This document shows, in pieces, positions 36,333 through 44,618 of a stretch of DNA of 64,000 nucleotides. The stretch's first letter is position 1. Every line of letters starts with the position of its first letter. Position numbers and translations under genes: made by a program. A model generated the notes under the pieces. That model saw only the letters and a list, made by a program, of their open reading frames with translations, had not been told where the DNA came from and made no database searches. The stretch spans positions 620,001-684,000 of the forward strand of contig NZ_NNBL01000002.1 of the NCBI RefSeq assembly GCF_002803065.1, in the 5' to 3' direction. Source of the DNA: Streptomyces sp. CB01635 (GTDB taxonomy: Bacteria; Actinomycetota; Actinomycetes; Streptomycetales; Streptomycetaceae).

Positions 36333-37172
36333 TCACGGCTTGGGCAGCTCACAGCCCGCCGCGCTCAGGTCGATCTTGTTGCCGATCCCGACGCACGGCA
36401 CGATCCCGTACGTCTCCTGCGCGTAGTTGATGCCCTTGCGGACCGTGACGGTGCCGTTCTCGTCGACCTCGCACGGGTTGTTGTCCGTGCAGCGGGCGCC
36501 GTCCTCGTTGCCCGTGTTGTTGACCGCGACGACCTTGCCGGACGCCTGGTCGACGACGGGGGAGCCCGAGGTGCCGCCGATCGTGTTGCACGTGGAGGTG
36601 TAGCGGACCGAGTCCTTCCAGGTCCACTCGCCCTCCTTGAGGCGGTACGCGAAGCCGTCGATGTTGCAGCTGTAGGTCTTCTTCCAGTAGCCGGAGACGA
36701 CCGTGATGGCCGTGCCCGCCGTGGGGTGCGAGGCCGACAGTTCGAGGGCCTTGATGCCGTACGAGCTCTCGATCTGCTCGTAGGTGCTGGTGAGTTGGTA
36801 GAGCGAGACGTCCGTGTCCGTCATCGTGCCGTACGCGATCTTGTCCGCGCGCAGCGTCGCGACCTTGCTGCCCGCGGAGTTGAGCAGGCTGAAGGTGCGG
36901 GACGACGGCTGGTCGACGACGACCTCGCCCGGGCCGGGGAAACCGCTCTCGAGGCAGTGCCCGTTGGACATGACCAGGGCCGGGTCCGTGGGCTGGGAGT
37001 CCGGCACGCGGACGACCGACCCGGAGCAGTTGCTGAGCGCCACCGTCCCGGCGAAGGTGACCGCCTTTGCCTTGGCCTTGGCCTCGTGCTGGGCTCCGAC
37101 TGCCGTGGCGGGCGCGGCTGTTGCTCCTATGAGGAGCAGGCCGAACACCGCACCGACGAGAGGCTTGTTCAT
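36333..37172 (-). CDS. Secreted trypsin-like serine protease
   Basis: A 279-aa exported S1-fold protease. A signal peptide (NKPLVGAVFGLLLIGATAAPATA) is followed by a short charged region and the catalytic domain. The triad is His in MSNGHC, Asp in TDTDVSLYQL and Ser in GGTSGSPVVD. Several Cys pairs (SCNIDGF/STCNTIG; RCTDNNPC) suggest disulfides. GGGAGAGG precedes ATG 37172. The Asp/Asn-rich loop ARCTDNNPCEVDENG near the end may bind calcium. No obvious inhibitor gene lies nearby. Confidence 0.9.
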   Translation of the reverse strand: MNKPLVGAVFGLLLIGATAAPATAVGAQHEAKAKAKAVTFAGTVALSNCSGSVVRVPDSQPTDPALVMSNGHCLESGFPGPGEVVVDQPSSRTFSLLNSAGSKVATLRADKIAYGTMTDTDVSLYQLTSTYEQIESSYGIKALELSASHPTAGTAITVVSGYWKKTYSCNIDGFAYRLKEGEWTWKDSVRYTSTCNTIGGTSGSPVVDQASGKVVAVNNTGNEDGARCTDNNPCEVDENGTVTVRKGINYAQETYGIVPCVGIGNKIDLSAAGCELPKP

Positions 37173-37383
37173 GTGGGGGTCCTCTCCCGTTGCTTCCTGA
37201 AACCGTCAACTACCGGTTTTGACATGTGCATTGTGGTGGTGTCGGCGTCAGCGGACAACAGTGCATGCTCAGCGAACACAACGGATCCCCCGAAAGAAGT
37301 GCAGAAGTTTTCTGTCGCAGAGCGATGAGTTCCGCGATGACCCCCGGTCAACCACCCGAGGAGTACCGACCCGAGGAGGACCC

Positions 37384-38067
37384 ATGGGGCTGCCGAACGT
37401 CGTCACCCGCGAGGAGTGGCTCGGCGCGCGCCAAGAACTGCTCGCCAGGGAGAAGGCGGCGACCCGCGCCCGCGACGCGCTCAACGCCCGGCGCCGCGAA
37501 CTGCCCATGGTGGAGGTCGAGAAGCTGTACGTCTTCGAGGGGCCCGACGGCAAGGCGGAGCTCCTCGACCTGTTCGAGGGCCGCTCCCAGCTCATCGTCT
37601 ACCACTTCATGTTCGGCCCGGACCAGGACGCGGGCTGCCCCAACTGCTCCGCGTTCCTCGACCAGATCGGCCACCTCTCCCATCTGCGCGCCAGGGACAC
37701 GGAGTTCGCGGCCGTGTCGCGTGCCCCGTTCACCAGACTCCTGCCGTTCAAGGCCCGCATGGGCTGGACCATGCCCTGGTACTCGTCGGCCACGAGTGAC
37801 TTCAACCAGGACTTCGGCTTCGCGTCCGGCGAGGATCCCCGCGACCTGCCCGGGCTCAGCTGCTTCCTGCGCGACGGCGACCGGGTCTACCACACGTACT
37901 CCACGACGGGCCGTGGCCTCGACGGCATCGGCTCCATCAACAGCCTGCTCGATCTGACCGCGCTCGGCCGGCAGGAGGAGTGGGAGGAGCCGCAAGGGCG
38001 GGCGTCGGCGCTCGGAGCCCCGGCGGGCAGCGCGCGGGTCCGCTACCACGACGAGTATCTGGACTGA
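37384..38067 (+). CDS. DUF899 family thioredoxin-like protein
   Basis: A 227-aa protein of DUF899, a thioredoxin-fold family of unknown role. Clear signatures are VVTREEWLGARQELLAREKAATR (helical N-terminus), LIVYHFMFGPDQDAGCPNCSAFLDQI (with C-x-x-C: CPNC) and PWYSSATSDFNQDFGF. The CPNC motif suggests a redox function. GGAGGACCC lies directly before ATG 37384; the longer upstream frame is not needed. Confidence 0.87.
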   Translation: MGLPNVVTREEWLGARQELLAREKAATRARDALNARRRELPMVEVEKLYVFEGPDGKAELLDLFEGRSQLIVYHFMFGPDQDAGCPNCSAFLDQIGHLSHLRARDTEFAAVSRAPFTRLLPFKARMGWTMPWYSSATSDFNQDFGFASGEDPRDLPGLSCFLRDGDRVYHTYSTTGRGLDGIGSINSLLDLTALGRQEEWEEPQGRASALGAPAGSARVRYHDEYLD

Positions 38068-38219
38068 CGCGGCGGCTATGTGCTCCTTGCGTGGCGGCGC
38101 TGTGCGTCTCAACTCGGTTTCATTGTCGTCATGTTGCGAGCCCCCGGGCGCCTCGCGGGCGTTCTTCTCCGTAAGGACGCGCGACAGCGCACGTACGACG
38201 ACGGGGGCAGGGGTGCACG

Positions 38220-38399
38220 ATGATCGACGGACGAGTGGTGCTTGAACGCTTTCCCGCGGGGGGACCGCGCGGGTCGTGGCCGGCCGAGGAGTTCGCGCGC
38301 GACCGGCGAATGGAGGGTCAGCCCGCGGAGGTCGTCATGGACCTCGCGACGGACGCCTTCCTGGTGATCGTTCCGCGCGCGGAGGTTGTCGCGGGCTGA
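38220..38399 (+). CDS. Small protein, conserved-looking, function unknown
   Basis: A 59-aa protein. It starts MIDGRVVLERFPAGGPRGSW, continues PAEEFARDRRMEGQPAEVVMDL and ends in ATDAFLVIVPRAEVVAG. Third-position GC is typical of real genes here, and GGGGCAGGGG lies upstream of ATG 38220. The sequence has a compact alpha/beta look without signal or membrane segment. It resembles, from memory, short Streptomyces proteins without a named domain. It converges on the cluster of regulators at 38.4-39.6 kb. Confidence 0.65.
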   Translation: MIDGRVVLERFPAGGPRGSWPAEEFARDRRMEGQPAEVVMDLATDAFLVIVPRAEVVAG

Positions 38400-38418
38400 T
38401 CCGGGTGGAGCGTGCGGT

Positions 38419-38871
38419 TCAGGCCGCGTCGGCCGCGCCCGCGCCGATCGAACGGGACCAGGCGGGCGTCGTGCCGGTGACCCGGCACAGCGCGAGATAG
38501 AGCGGGATCGGCGGGGTGTACGGGACGCTGCCGTCGGGCCGGTGGATGAGTCCGGGCGCGCGCCGCGCGTCCGGAACCAGCGCGCCGGTCGTGTAACTGG
38601 CCGGGGCCGGCCACTCCAGGGCGACATCCGAGTCCGAGGGAACGATCCACCACCAGCGGTCACCGTCGGCGTACACGCAGCCCATGCGCGGGAGCCGCGC
38701 GACCATGGCGCGCCCGCAGGCCTCGGGGACCGCGACGGCGTCGCAGCCGAGCGGCGCGGTCATGCCGTCGGGGACGGCGAGTCTGAGCGGGGCGGTCCGC
38801 AGGACCTGCCGCTGCCGGGAGAACCGGACCAGCGAGTCGAGATCCATCGTGCGCGTCGTCACCACACCCAT
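38419..38871 (-). CDS. Hypothetical protein coupled to an RsbW-like gene
   Basis: A 150-aa protein of no family I recognise. It has CDAVAVPEACGRAMVARLPRMGCVYADGDRWWWIVPSDSD, a Trp-rich stretch, and then ALEWPAPASYTTGALVPDARR-like sequence. The C-terminus is Ala-rich. ATG 38871 follows GGGAG by 5 nt. Its start overlaps the end of the upstream RsbW-like gene by 13 bp, so it is translationally coupled to it and may be its partner. Confidence 0.7.
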   Translation of the reverse strand: MGVVTTRTMDLDSLVRFSRQRQVLRTAPLRLAVPDGMTAPLGCDAVAVPEACGRAMVARLPRMGCVYADGDRWWWIVPSDSDVALEWPAPASYTTGALVPDARRAPGLIHRPDGSVPYTPPIPLYLALCRVTGTTPAWSRSIGAGAADAA

Positions 38872-39608
38872 CCGGCTCCCGCCCCCGTCCCCGTACCAGG
38901 GCCGTCGGCCGGGCCGAAGCCGGTGCCGCACCCCGTCTCGAACTCTGACTCGAACTGCTCTGTGTCGAAGGCCGGGCCTTGTTCGGTGCCCGGTCCCGTG
39001 TCGGGGGAGTGAGGCGCTCCGCCGGTGTGCGGTTCACTGCTGTGTTGCGGCCCGGGAATGCCACGGGGTCCGGCGACGGCCGGCTGTCCTTCGGGGCCGG
39101 CGGCGCCCGTGTCGTGCGCGCTGTCCGCGTCGCGTGCGAGCTCGGCCCACACGAGGAGTCCGGGGCCGGTCTCCTGCGCGCCCCACGCGGTACTCACCGC
39201 GGCCACGAGCAGCAGGCCACGGCCGTGCTCCTCCTCCGGCGCGACACGGCGGGCGGGATGCGGCTCGCCGGGGGCCCAGCCCTCGTCACGCACAGCTATC
39301 CGCACCCGGTCGTCACTGTCGTGGAGCTCGCACACTATGCGGCTGCTCGCCGTGTGGATGATCGCGTTCGTGACCAGTTCGGAGATGACCAGGGCGGCCG
39401 CGTCGCAGGTGTCATCGCACACTGCCCAGCCGCTGAGGTGGGCGCGCGTCAGCTTCCGGGCCTGAGCGGCAGAACCCGGGTGGGGAGCCAGTTCGAAGCT
39501 GCTGCGGCGGCGCGCGGACGCGGTACCGGAGCACACATCGGTTTCGTCACCGAGTGTAGCTTCGCCGACTTCTGTTCCTAACGGCACGGACGGAGTCACG
39601 CTTGCCAC
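38859..39608 (-). CDS. RsbW-like ATP-binding protein with long C-terminal tail (WhiJ-type module 2)
   Basis: A 249-aa GHKL ATPase protein. N-box: AALVISELVTNAIIHT. G1: IAVRDEGWAPG. G2: EEHGRGLLLVAAVSTAWG. The ATPase domain ends near residue 165. The last 80 residues are Gly/Pro/Glu-rich and disordered (GTGFGPADGPGTGTG), which most homologues lack. GGGGAG lies 3 nt before GTG 39608. It is divergent from a DUF5753 regulator, the same arrangement as the module at 31-33 kb. Confidence 0.83.
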   Translation of the reverse strand: MASVTPSVPLGTEVGEATLGDETDVCSGTASARRRSSFELAPHPGSAAQARKLTRAHLSGWAVCDDTCDAAALVISELVTNAIIHTASSRIVCELHDSDDRVRIAVRDEGWAPGEPHPARRVAPEEEHGRGLLLVAAVSTAWGAQETGPGLLVWAELARDADSAHDTGAAGPEGQPAVAGPRGIPGPQHSSEPHTGGAPHSPDTGPGTEQGPAFDTEQFESEFETGCGTGFGPADGPGTGTGAGAGWVW

Positions 39609-39857
39609 TATCTCCCCGTCGTGAACACTTGGCAAGAGCCACTCTGAAAAGTGCAGAGTGCAGTGTGCTTGGGCGCCGAGCCATGGCACACTGCTGACGG
39701 CGGTGTGCCGTACGGCGCCCGCCATGGCGCAAATGCCGTTGATTTCAGGGAAGTTGCCCGGAATGGCCGGGTGCTGGGGCAGCCCGGCTTCCCTCTGGGA
39801 GCGCGACCACACGCGCGACCGCAACAGGACCACAGGGACGACTGGGAGGTAGGGGGC

Positions 39858-40727
39858 GTGAGCGAACCGCGGTCCGCTCCGACCGTTGGCCAGGTCGTCC
39901 TCGGCCGGCGCCTCCAGGATCTGCGCGAACGCGCCGGGCTCAAGCGCGAGGAGGCCGCGAAGGTCCTGCGCGTCGCCCCCGCCACGGTCCGCCGCATGGA
40001 GATGGCCGAGGTCGGCCTGAAGATCCCGTATCTCCAGCTCCTGCTGAAGTCCTACGGCGTCACCGACGAAGAGGCGGATGCCTTCGTCACGCTCGCCGAA
40101 GAGGCCAACAAACCCGGCTGGTGGCAGCGGTTCCACGACATCCTGCCCGGCTGGTTCTCGATGTACGTGAGCCTGGAGGGCGCCGCCAGCCTCATTCGGT
40201 CGTACGAGCCCCACTTCGTTCCCGGGCTCCTGCAGACCGAGGACTACGCGCGTGGAGTGCTGCGCTCCGGAGCCGTCGGCCGCGCCCTCGCCGAGGACCC
40301 CGACGTCGTCGAGCGGCATGTCGCGCTCCGGATGCAGCGCCAGGAGCTGATCACCCGCGAGGAGGCCCCGCGCCTGTGGATGGTCATGGACGAGACCGCG
40401 CTGCGGCGCCCGGTCGGCGGCCCCGACGTGATGCGCGGTCAGATCGACCGGCTCCTCGAGGTCACGGAGCTGGCCAACGTGACGCTGCAGATCGCCGAGT
40501 TCGCCGCCGGCCCGCACCCCGGCACGTACGGCCCCTTCGTGTTGTTCCGATTTGCCATGTCAGAACTGCCGGACATGGTCTACAGCGAGTACCTGACCGG
40601 CGCCGTCTATCTCGACGCGCGCCCCGAGGTGGCCACCCACCTGGAGGTCATGGACCGCATGGCGGCACATGCCGCGACGGCACATCGCACAAAGGACATC
40701 CTCCGGGATCTCCGCAAGGAGCTGTGA
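39858..40727 (+). CDS. WhiJ-like helix-turn-helix regulator with DUF5753 domain (module 2)
   Basis: A 289-aa regulator. The helix-turn-helix (about 15-70) reads LGRRLQDLRERAGLKREEAAKVLRVAPATVRRMEMAEVGLK. The DUF5753 domain has VPGLLQTEDYARGVLRS, WMVMDETALRRPVGGPDVM and YGPFVLFRF. GGGAGG lies upstream of GTG 39858. The DUF397 gene follows with no gap: TGA is directly followed by ATG. The shared 249-bp region with the divergent ATPase gene is where autoregulation could occur. Confidence 0.88.
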   Translation: MSEPRSAPTVGQVVLGRRLQDLRERAGLKREEAAKVLRVAPATVRRMEMAEVGLKIPYLQLLLKSYGVTDEEADAFVTLAEEANKPGWWQRFHDILPGWFSMYVSLEGAASLIRSYEPHFVPGLLQTEDYARGVLRSGAVGRALAEDPDVVERHVALRMQRQELITREEAPRLWMVMDETALRRPVGGPDVMRGQIDRLLEVTELANVTLQIAEFAAGPHPGTYGPFVLFRFAMSELPDMVYSEYLTGAVYLDARPEVATHLEVMDRMAAHAATAHRTKDILRDLRKEL

Positions 40728-41000
40728 ATGGATCGGATCAAGGCCCGCATACGAGGGGTCGACGGGAAGGTCATCTACAACGGGATGCCCGCCCGCGAAC
40801 TCGGCAACGAGGGCTGGCACAAGCCCTGGAGCGGCGGCAACGGGGGCAACTGCGTGGAAGCGATGAAGCTGGCCGACGGCCGGGTCGCGATGCGCCAGTC
40901 GGCCGACCCGGACGGCCCCGCCCTGATCTACACCCCGGGCGAGATCACCGCGTTCATCGAGGGCGCGAAGGCCGGGGCGGCGGATTTCCTGCTTTCGTGA
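40728..41000 (+). CDS. DUF397 protein, longer variant
   Basis: A 90-aa protein of the DUF397 type. The core is WHKPWSGGNGGNCVEAMKLADGRVAMRQSADPDGPALIYTPGEITAFIEGAK. It is less canonical than the copy at 32.6 kb, with WHKPWSGGN in place of WFKSSYS. An extra N-terminal stretch (IKARIRGVDGKVIYNGMPA) is present. It starts directly after the regulator's stop codon and is presumably the regulator's partner. Confidence 0.85.
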   Translation: MDRIKARIRGVDGKVIYNGMPARELGNEGWHKPWSGGNGGNCVEAMKLADGRVAMRQSADPDGPALIYTPGEITAFIEGAKAGAADFLLS

Positions 41001-41043
41001 GCGGAGCGGACGGGTGCGCGAGCCGGAACCCCGAGGTGGGGTC

Positions 41044-42465
41044 TCAGTCCGGTGGCAGCACCCCGCACAGGGCGTCCAGCGCGGCGCCGTAGGCATGGTC
41101 CGACGGCGTCGAGTACCCCACCACCAGCCCGTCCGCGTGCGGCATCGTCGCCTGCGGATGACGGAACTCCGCGAGGCCCTCGAGGGCGACACCGCCCCAC
41201 GTGGCGGCCTTGACCACGGACCGCTCGGTCCCCGGAGGCAGCCGCAGCACCGCGTGCAGCCCGGCCGCGATCCCGGTGGCAGCCACCCCGGGCGCCCGCT
41301 GGGCGAGCGCCTCCACCAGCCGGTCGCGCCGCCCCCGGTACCGCTGCCGCATCCGCCGCACATGCCGGTCGTACGCCCCCGAGACCAGGAAGTCCGCGAG
41401 CGCCAGCTGGTCCGGCACGCTCGCCCACGCCTCCCGCTCGCCCTTCACCGCGACAACATCCCCCACCAGCTCCCGCGGCAGCACCATCCAGCCGAGCCGC
41501 AGCGCCGGTGACAGGCTCTTGCTCACCGAGCCGACATAGACCACCCGTTCGGGGTCGAGGCCCTGCACCGCGCCGACGGGCCTGCGGTCGTAGCGGAACT
41601 CGCCGTCGTAGTCGTCCTCCACGATCAGCCCGCCACGCGCGCGTGCCCAGTCGACGGCCGCCGCACGCCGCTCCGCGTGCAGCGGGCCGCCCGTGGGGAA
41701 CTGGTGCGCGGGCGTGAGCAGCGCCGCCCGCGCCCGGCGCGCGCCGGCCGTCAGCTCCCCGACGCGCGCGCCGTGTTCGTCGAGCGTCAGAGGAAGCGTC
41801 CGCACTCCCGCCGCTGTCAGGATCTCGCGGTGGAAGCCGAGTCCGTACGACTCCACGGCGAGCGGTCCGCGCAGCACCCGGCCGTCGAACAGAAGCCGCA
41901 GGGCGTGCGCGAAGCCGGAGCAGATCACGATGCGGTCCGGCTCCGTGCGCACGCCGCGCGCGCGGGCCAGATACTCCGTGAGCGCCTCCCGCAGCTCGAA
42001 GCGGCCCTGCGGATCGCCCGGCCCGAACGCCTCGTTCGGTGCGGCCTGGAGCGCACGCCGGTAGGCGGCCGCCCACTCCGCGCGCGGGAACGACGACGCG
42101 TCGGGCGTGCCCTGGCGGAGGTCGTGGCGTGGCCCGTGTGCGCGGACCGGACCCTTCTTCGGGACGCGGCCGGGCGCGGGCGGCCCGGCCCGCTCGGCGA
42201 CACGCGTCCCCGAGCCCTGCCGCGCGGTCAGCCAGCCCTCGGCGACGAGTTCCGCGTACGCGTCGGCGACCGTGTTGCGGGCGACGCCGAGGTCGGCGGC
42301 GAGCGAACGGTAGGGCGGCAGCCGGGTGCCCGGAGCGAGCCGCCCCGAGCGGACGGCGTCGCGCAGCGCCCCGATGAGAGCGGCCCTGCGGCTACCCGCC
42401 CCGGACAGGTCCAGATGCAGGTCGGCGCCGATGCGCTCCGCAGAATTGACCCATGAATCTGCCAT
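41044..42465 (-). CDS. MocR/PdxR-type regulator (GntR DNA-binding domain fused to PLP aminotransferase)
   Basis: A 473-aa fusion. A GntR winged helix (about 20-95) has LRDAVRSGRLAPGTRLPPYRSLAADLGVARNTVADAYAELVAEGWL. A fold-type-I aminotransferase domain carries LIVEDDYDGEFRYDRRP (PLP-stacking/Asp region) and VVYVGSVSKSLSPALRLGWMV with the Schiff-base Lys in SVSKS. MocR proteins use PLP as effector and usually control the divergent gene, here the AhpD-like gene 47 bp away. TAGGGT ends 8 nt before its ATG, so its mRNA is probably leaderless. Confidence 0.9.
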   Translation of the reverse strand: MADSWVNSAERIGADLHLDLSGAGSRRAALIGALRDAVRSGRLAPGTRLPPYRSLAADLGVARNTVADAYAELVAEGWLTARQGSGTRVAERAGPPAPGRVPKKGPVRAHGPRHDLRQGTPDASSFPRAEWAAAYRRALQAAPNEAFGPGDPQGRFELREALTEYLARARGVRTEPDRIVICSGFAHALRLLFDGRVLRGPLAVESYGLGFHREILTAAGVRTLPLTLDEHGARVGELTAGARRARAALLTPAHQFPTGGPLHAERRAAAVDWARARGGLIVEDDYDGEFRYDRRPVGAVQGLDPERVVYVGSVSKSLSPALRLGWMVLPRELVGDVVAVKGEREAWASVPDQLALADFLVSGAYDRHVRRMRQRYRGRRDRLVEALAQRAPGVAATGIAAGLHAVLRLPPGTERSVVKAATWGGVALEGLAEFRHPQATMPHADGLVVGYSTPSDHAYGAALDALCGVLPPD

Positions 42466-42512
42466 GGAAATGCACCCTACAAGAGGTCTATCCGGCCCGT
42501 AGATTCATGGTC
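42466..42512. promoter_or_regulatory. Compact divergent promoter region of the MocR and AhpD-like genes
   Basis: Only 47 bp separate the two start codons. A rightward -10 (TAGATT, 42500-42505) ends 7 nt before the AhpD-like ATG. A leftward -10 (TAGGGT on the minus strand) ends 8 nt before the MocR ATG. The -10 regions face outward and the -35 regions must overlap, so one bound regulator could block both. No ribosome binding site is seen on either side. Confidence 0.6.
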
Positions 42513-43007
42513 ATGACGACGAACACGATCACCGCAGCGAACACCCACTCCCACTCCGCCGGCCGCATCGACTTCGCCAAGGCCGCGCCCAAGGTCTTCC
42601 GCTCCCTCATCGGCTTCGACGCCGCCGCACGCGAGGGCCTCGACCCGGCCCTGGTCGAGCTGATCCAGATCCGCGCCTCGCACCTCAACCACTGCGCGTA
42701 CTGCCTCCACATGCACACCAACGACGCGCGCAAGGCCGGCGAGAGCGAGGACCGGCTGCACATGGTGGCCGTGTGGCGCGAGGCCCGGCACTTCTTCAGC
42801 GCCCGGGAGCGCGCGGCGCTCGCGCTCACCGAGGCCGTCACGCTCGTCGCCGACGGCGGCGTCCCCGACGACGTCTACGCCGAGGCCGCCGCCCAGTTCG
42901 ACGAGCAGGAGCTGGCCCACGTCCTGTCCCTGATCCTCACGATCAACACCTGGAACCGGATCGCCCTGTCGACCGCCAAGGTCGCGGGCACCGACGAGCG
43001 CAAGTGA
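42513..43007 (+). CDS. AhpD-like carboxymuconolactone decarboxylase family protein
   Basis: A 164-aa protein of the alkylhydroperoxidase AhpD-like family. The redox/proton-relay motif is LVELIQIRASHLNHCAYCLHMHTNDARKAGE, with C-x-x-C (CAYC) and the later His. ARHFFSARERAALALTEAVTLVADGGVPDDV is the family's second signature. Such proteins handle peroxides or reactive electrophiles. ATG 42513 is favoured because it fits the leaderless -10 spacing; ATG 42507 is next best. It is probably regulated by the divergent MocR protein. Confidence 0.87.
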   Translation: MTTNTITAANTHSHSAGRIDFAKAAPKVFRSLIGFDAAAREGLDPALVELIQIRASHLNHCAYCLHMHTNDARKAGESEDRLHMVAVWREARHFFSARERAALALTEAVTLVADGGVPDDVYAEAAAQFDEQELAHVLSLILTINTWNRIALSTAKVAGTDERK

Positions 43008-43034
43008 ACGACGAGCGCTGAGCCGGCGGCGGGC

Positions 43035-44525
43035 TCAGGCCGTCATCGGACGGTCGTACGGCCCGATCGGCGCGGGCAGCCGCGTCGAGCCGGTCAGCCA
43101 GTGGTCCACCGCGGCGGCGGCCGAGCGGCCCTCGGCGATCGCCCACACGATGAGCGACTGGCCACGGGCCGCGTCCCCGGCCGCGAACACGCCGGGCACC
43201 GAGGTCGTGAAGCGCGCGTCGCGGGTGAGCGTGCCGCGGTCCTCCACGGCCAGTCCGAGCTGGCCGACCGGGCCGCCCGCCCCGCGCTCGGGCCCCGAGA
43301 AGCCGAGGGCGAGCAGCACCAGATCGGCGGGCAGCTCCCGGGACGTGTCCTCCCGGGGCCGCCGCGCCTCGTCGACCTCGACGAGATGCAACGCCCTCAC
43401 CCGGCCCCACTCGTCCCCCTCGAAGCGCAGCGTGGACGCCGCGAAGAGGCGCGCGTCGGCATCCGCCGCGGGCGCGGTCCGCAGCTCCCCGGCCTCCTCG
43501 TGGGCGGCGGACATCCGGTAGATCTTCGGATACGTCGGCCAGGGCTCGGCCAGCTCGTCGCGTTCGGCGCCCGGCTGCCCGTAGATGTCCAGCTGCGTGA
43601 CGGACGCGGCGCCCTCGCGCACCGCCGTGCCCAGGCAGTCGGCGCCGGTGTCGCCGCCGCCGACGATCACGACGTGCTTGCCCGCGGCCGACAGGGGAGA
43701 GACGTCGAGGTCTCCCTGGCACACGCGGTTGGCCAGCGGCAGATACTCCATCGCCTGCACGATCCCGTCCAACTCCCGCCCCGGCACGTGCAGTTCGCGC
43801 CAGGCCGTGGCGCCGACCGCGAGGACCACCGCGTCGTAGCGGGACCGCAGCTCGGCGGCACCGATGTCACGGCCCACCTCCGTCGACGTACGGAAACGCA
43901 CCCCCTCGTCCCTCAACTGCGCCAGCCTGCGGTCCAGATGGTGCTTCTCCATCTTGAAAGCGGGGATGCCGTACCGCATCAGTCCGCCCGGCCGGTCGTC
44001 CCGCTCGAAGACCGCGACCGTGTGCCCCGCGCGCGTGAGCTGCTGGGCGGCCGCGAGCCCCGCCGGGCCCGAGCCGACCACGGCGACCGTGCGGCCGGAC
44101 AGTCGTTCGGGTGGCTTGGGTGGCGCGAGGCCGTCCTGCCAGGCGCGGTCGGCGATGGCGACCTCGACGTTCTTGATGGTCACGGCCGGCTGGTTGATCG
44201 CCAGGACGCAGCCCGCCTCGCACGGCGCGGGGCACAGGCGCCCGGTGAACTCGGGAAAGTTGTTCGTGGCGTGCAGCCGGTCGCTCGCCGCCCGCCAGTC
44301 GTCCCGCGACACGAGGTCGTTCCAGTCCGGGATCAGGTTGCCGAGCGGGCACGCCTCGTGACAGAACGGGACGCCACAGTCCATGCAGCGGTCGGCCTGC
44401 GCCTCGACGATCGGCAGGAGCGCCCCGGGGACGTACACCTCGTCCCAGTCCTGGACCCGCTCGCCGACAGGGCGGCGTGGCCAGTCCTCCCGGGGGGTGG
44501 TGAGAAAGCCCTTGGGGTCGGCCAT
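43035..44525 (-). CDS. gltD: Glutamate synthase small subunit (GltD-like NADPH oxidoreductase)
   Basis: A 496-aa flavoprotein that passes electrons from NADPH to glutamate synthase. The 4Fe-4S motif is in CMDCGVPFCHEACPLGNLIPDWN (about 42-64), with a second Cys cluster CPAPCEAGC. The FAD motif VVGSGPAGLAAAQQL and the NADPH motif VIVGGGDTGADCLGTAV are intact, and GVFAAGDAARGQSLIVWAI is the C-terminal FAD block. No gltB lies in the window. It may serve a large subunit elsewhere or act as the electron source of another enzyme. Confidence 0.92.
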   Translation of the reverse strand: MADPKGFLTTPREDWPRRPVGERVQDWDEVYVPGALLPIVEAQADRCMDCGVPFCHEACPLGNLIPDWNDLVSRDDWRAASDRLHATNNFPEFTGRLCPAPCEAGCVLAINQPAVTIKNVEVAIADRAWQDGLAPPKPPERLSGRTVAVVGSGPAGLAAAQQLTRAGHTVAVFERDDRPGGLMRYGIPAFKMEKHHLDRRLAQLRDEGVRFRTSTEVGRDIGAAELRSRYDAVVLAVGATAWRELHVPGRELDGIVQAMEYLPLANRVCQGDLDVSPLSAAGKHVVIVGGGDTGADCLGTAVREGAASVTQLDIYGQPGAERDELAEPWPTYPKIYRMSAAHEEAGELRTAPAADADARLFAASTLRFEGDEWGRVRALHLVEVDEARRPREDTSRELPADLVLLALGFSGPERGAGGPVGQLGLAVEDRGTLTRDARFTTSVPGVFAAGDAARGQSLIVWAIAEGRSAAAAVDHWLTGSTRLPAPIGPYDRPMTA

Positions 44526-44618
44526 GGCCGTCTCCCTTGCCGTGTCCTTCTCGCCACGATACGTCCGTTTCCTTTGGTGCGCAGGGGCGCCGGCGGGGGT
44601 GCGGCAGGACGCGAAGGC

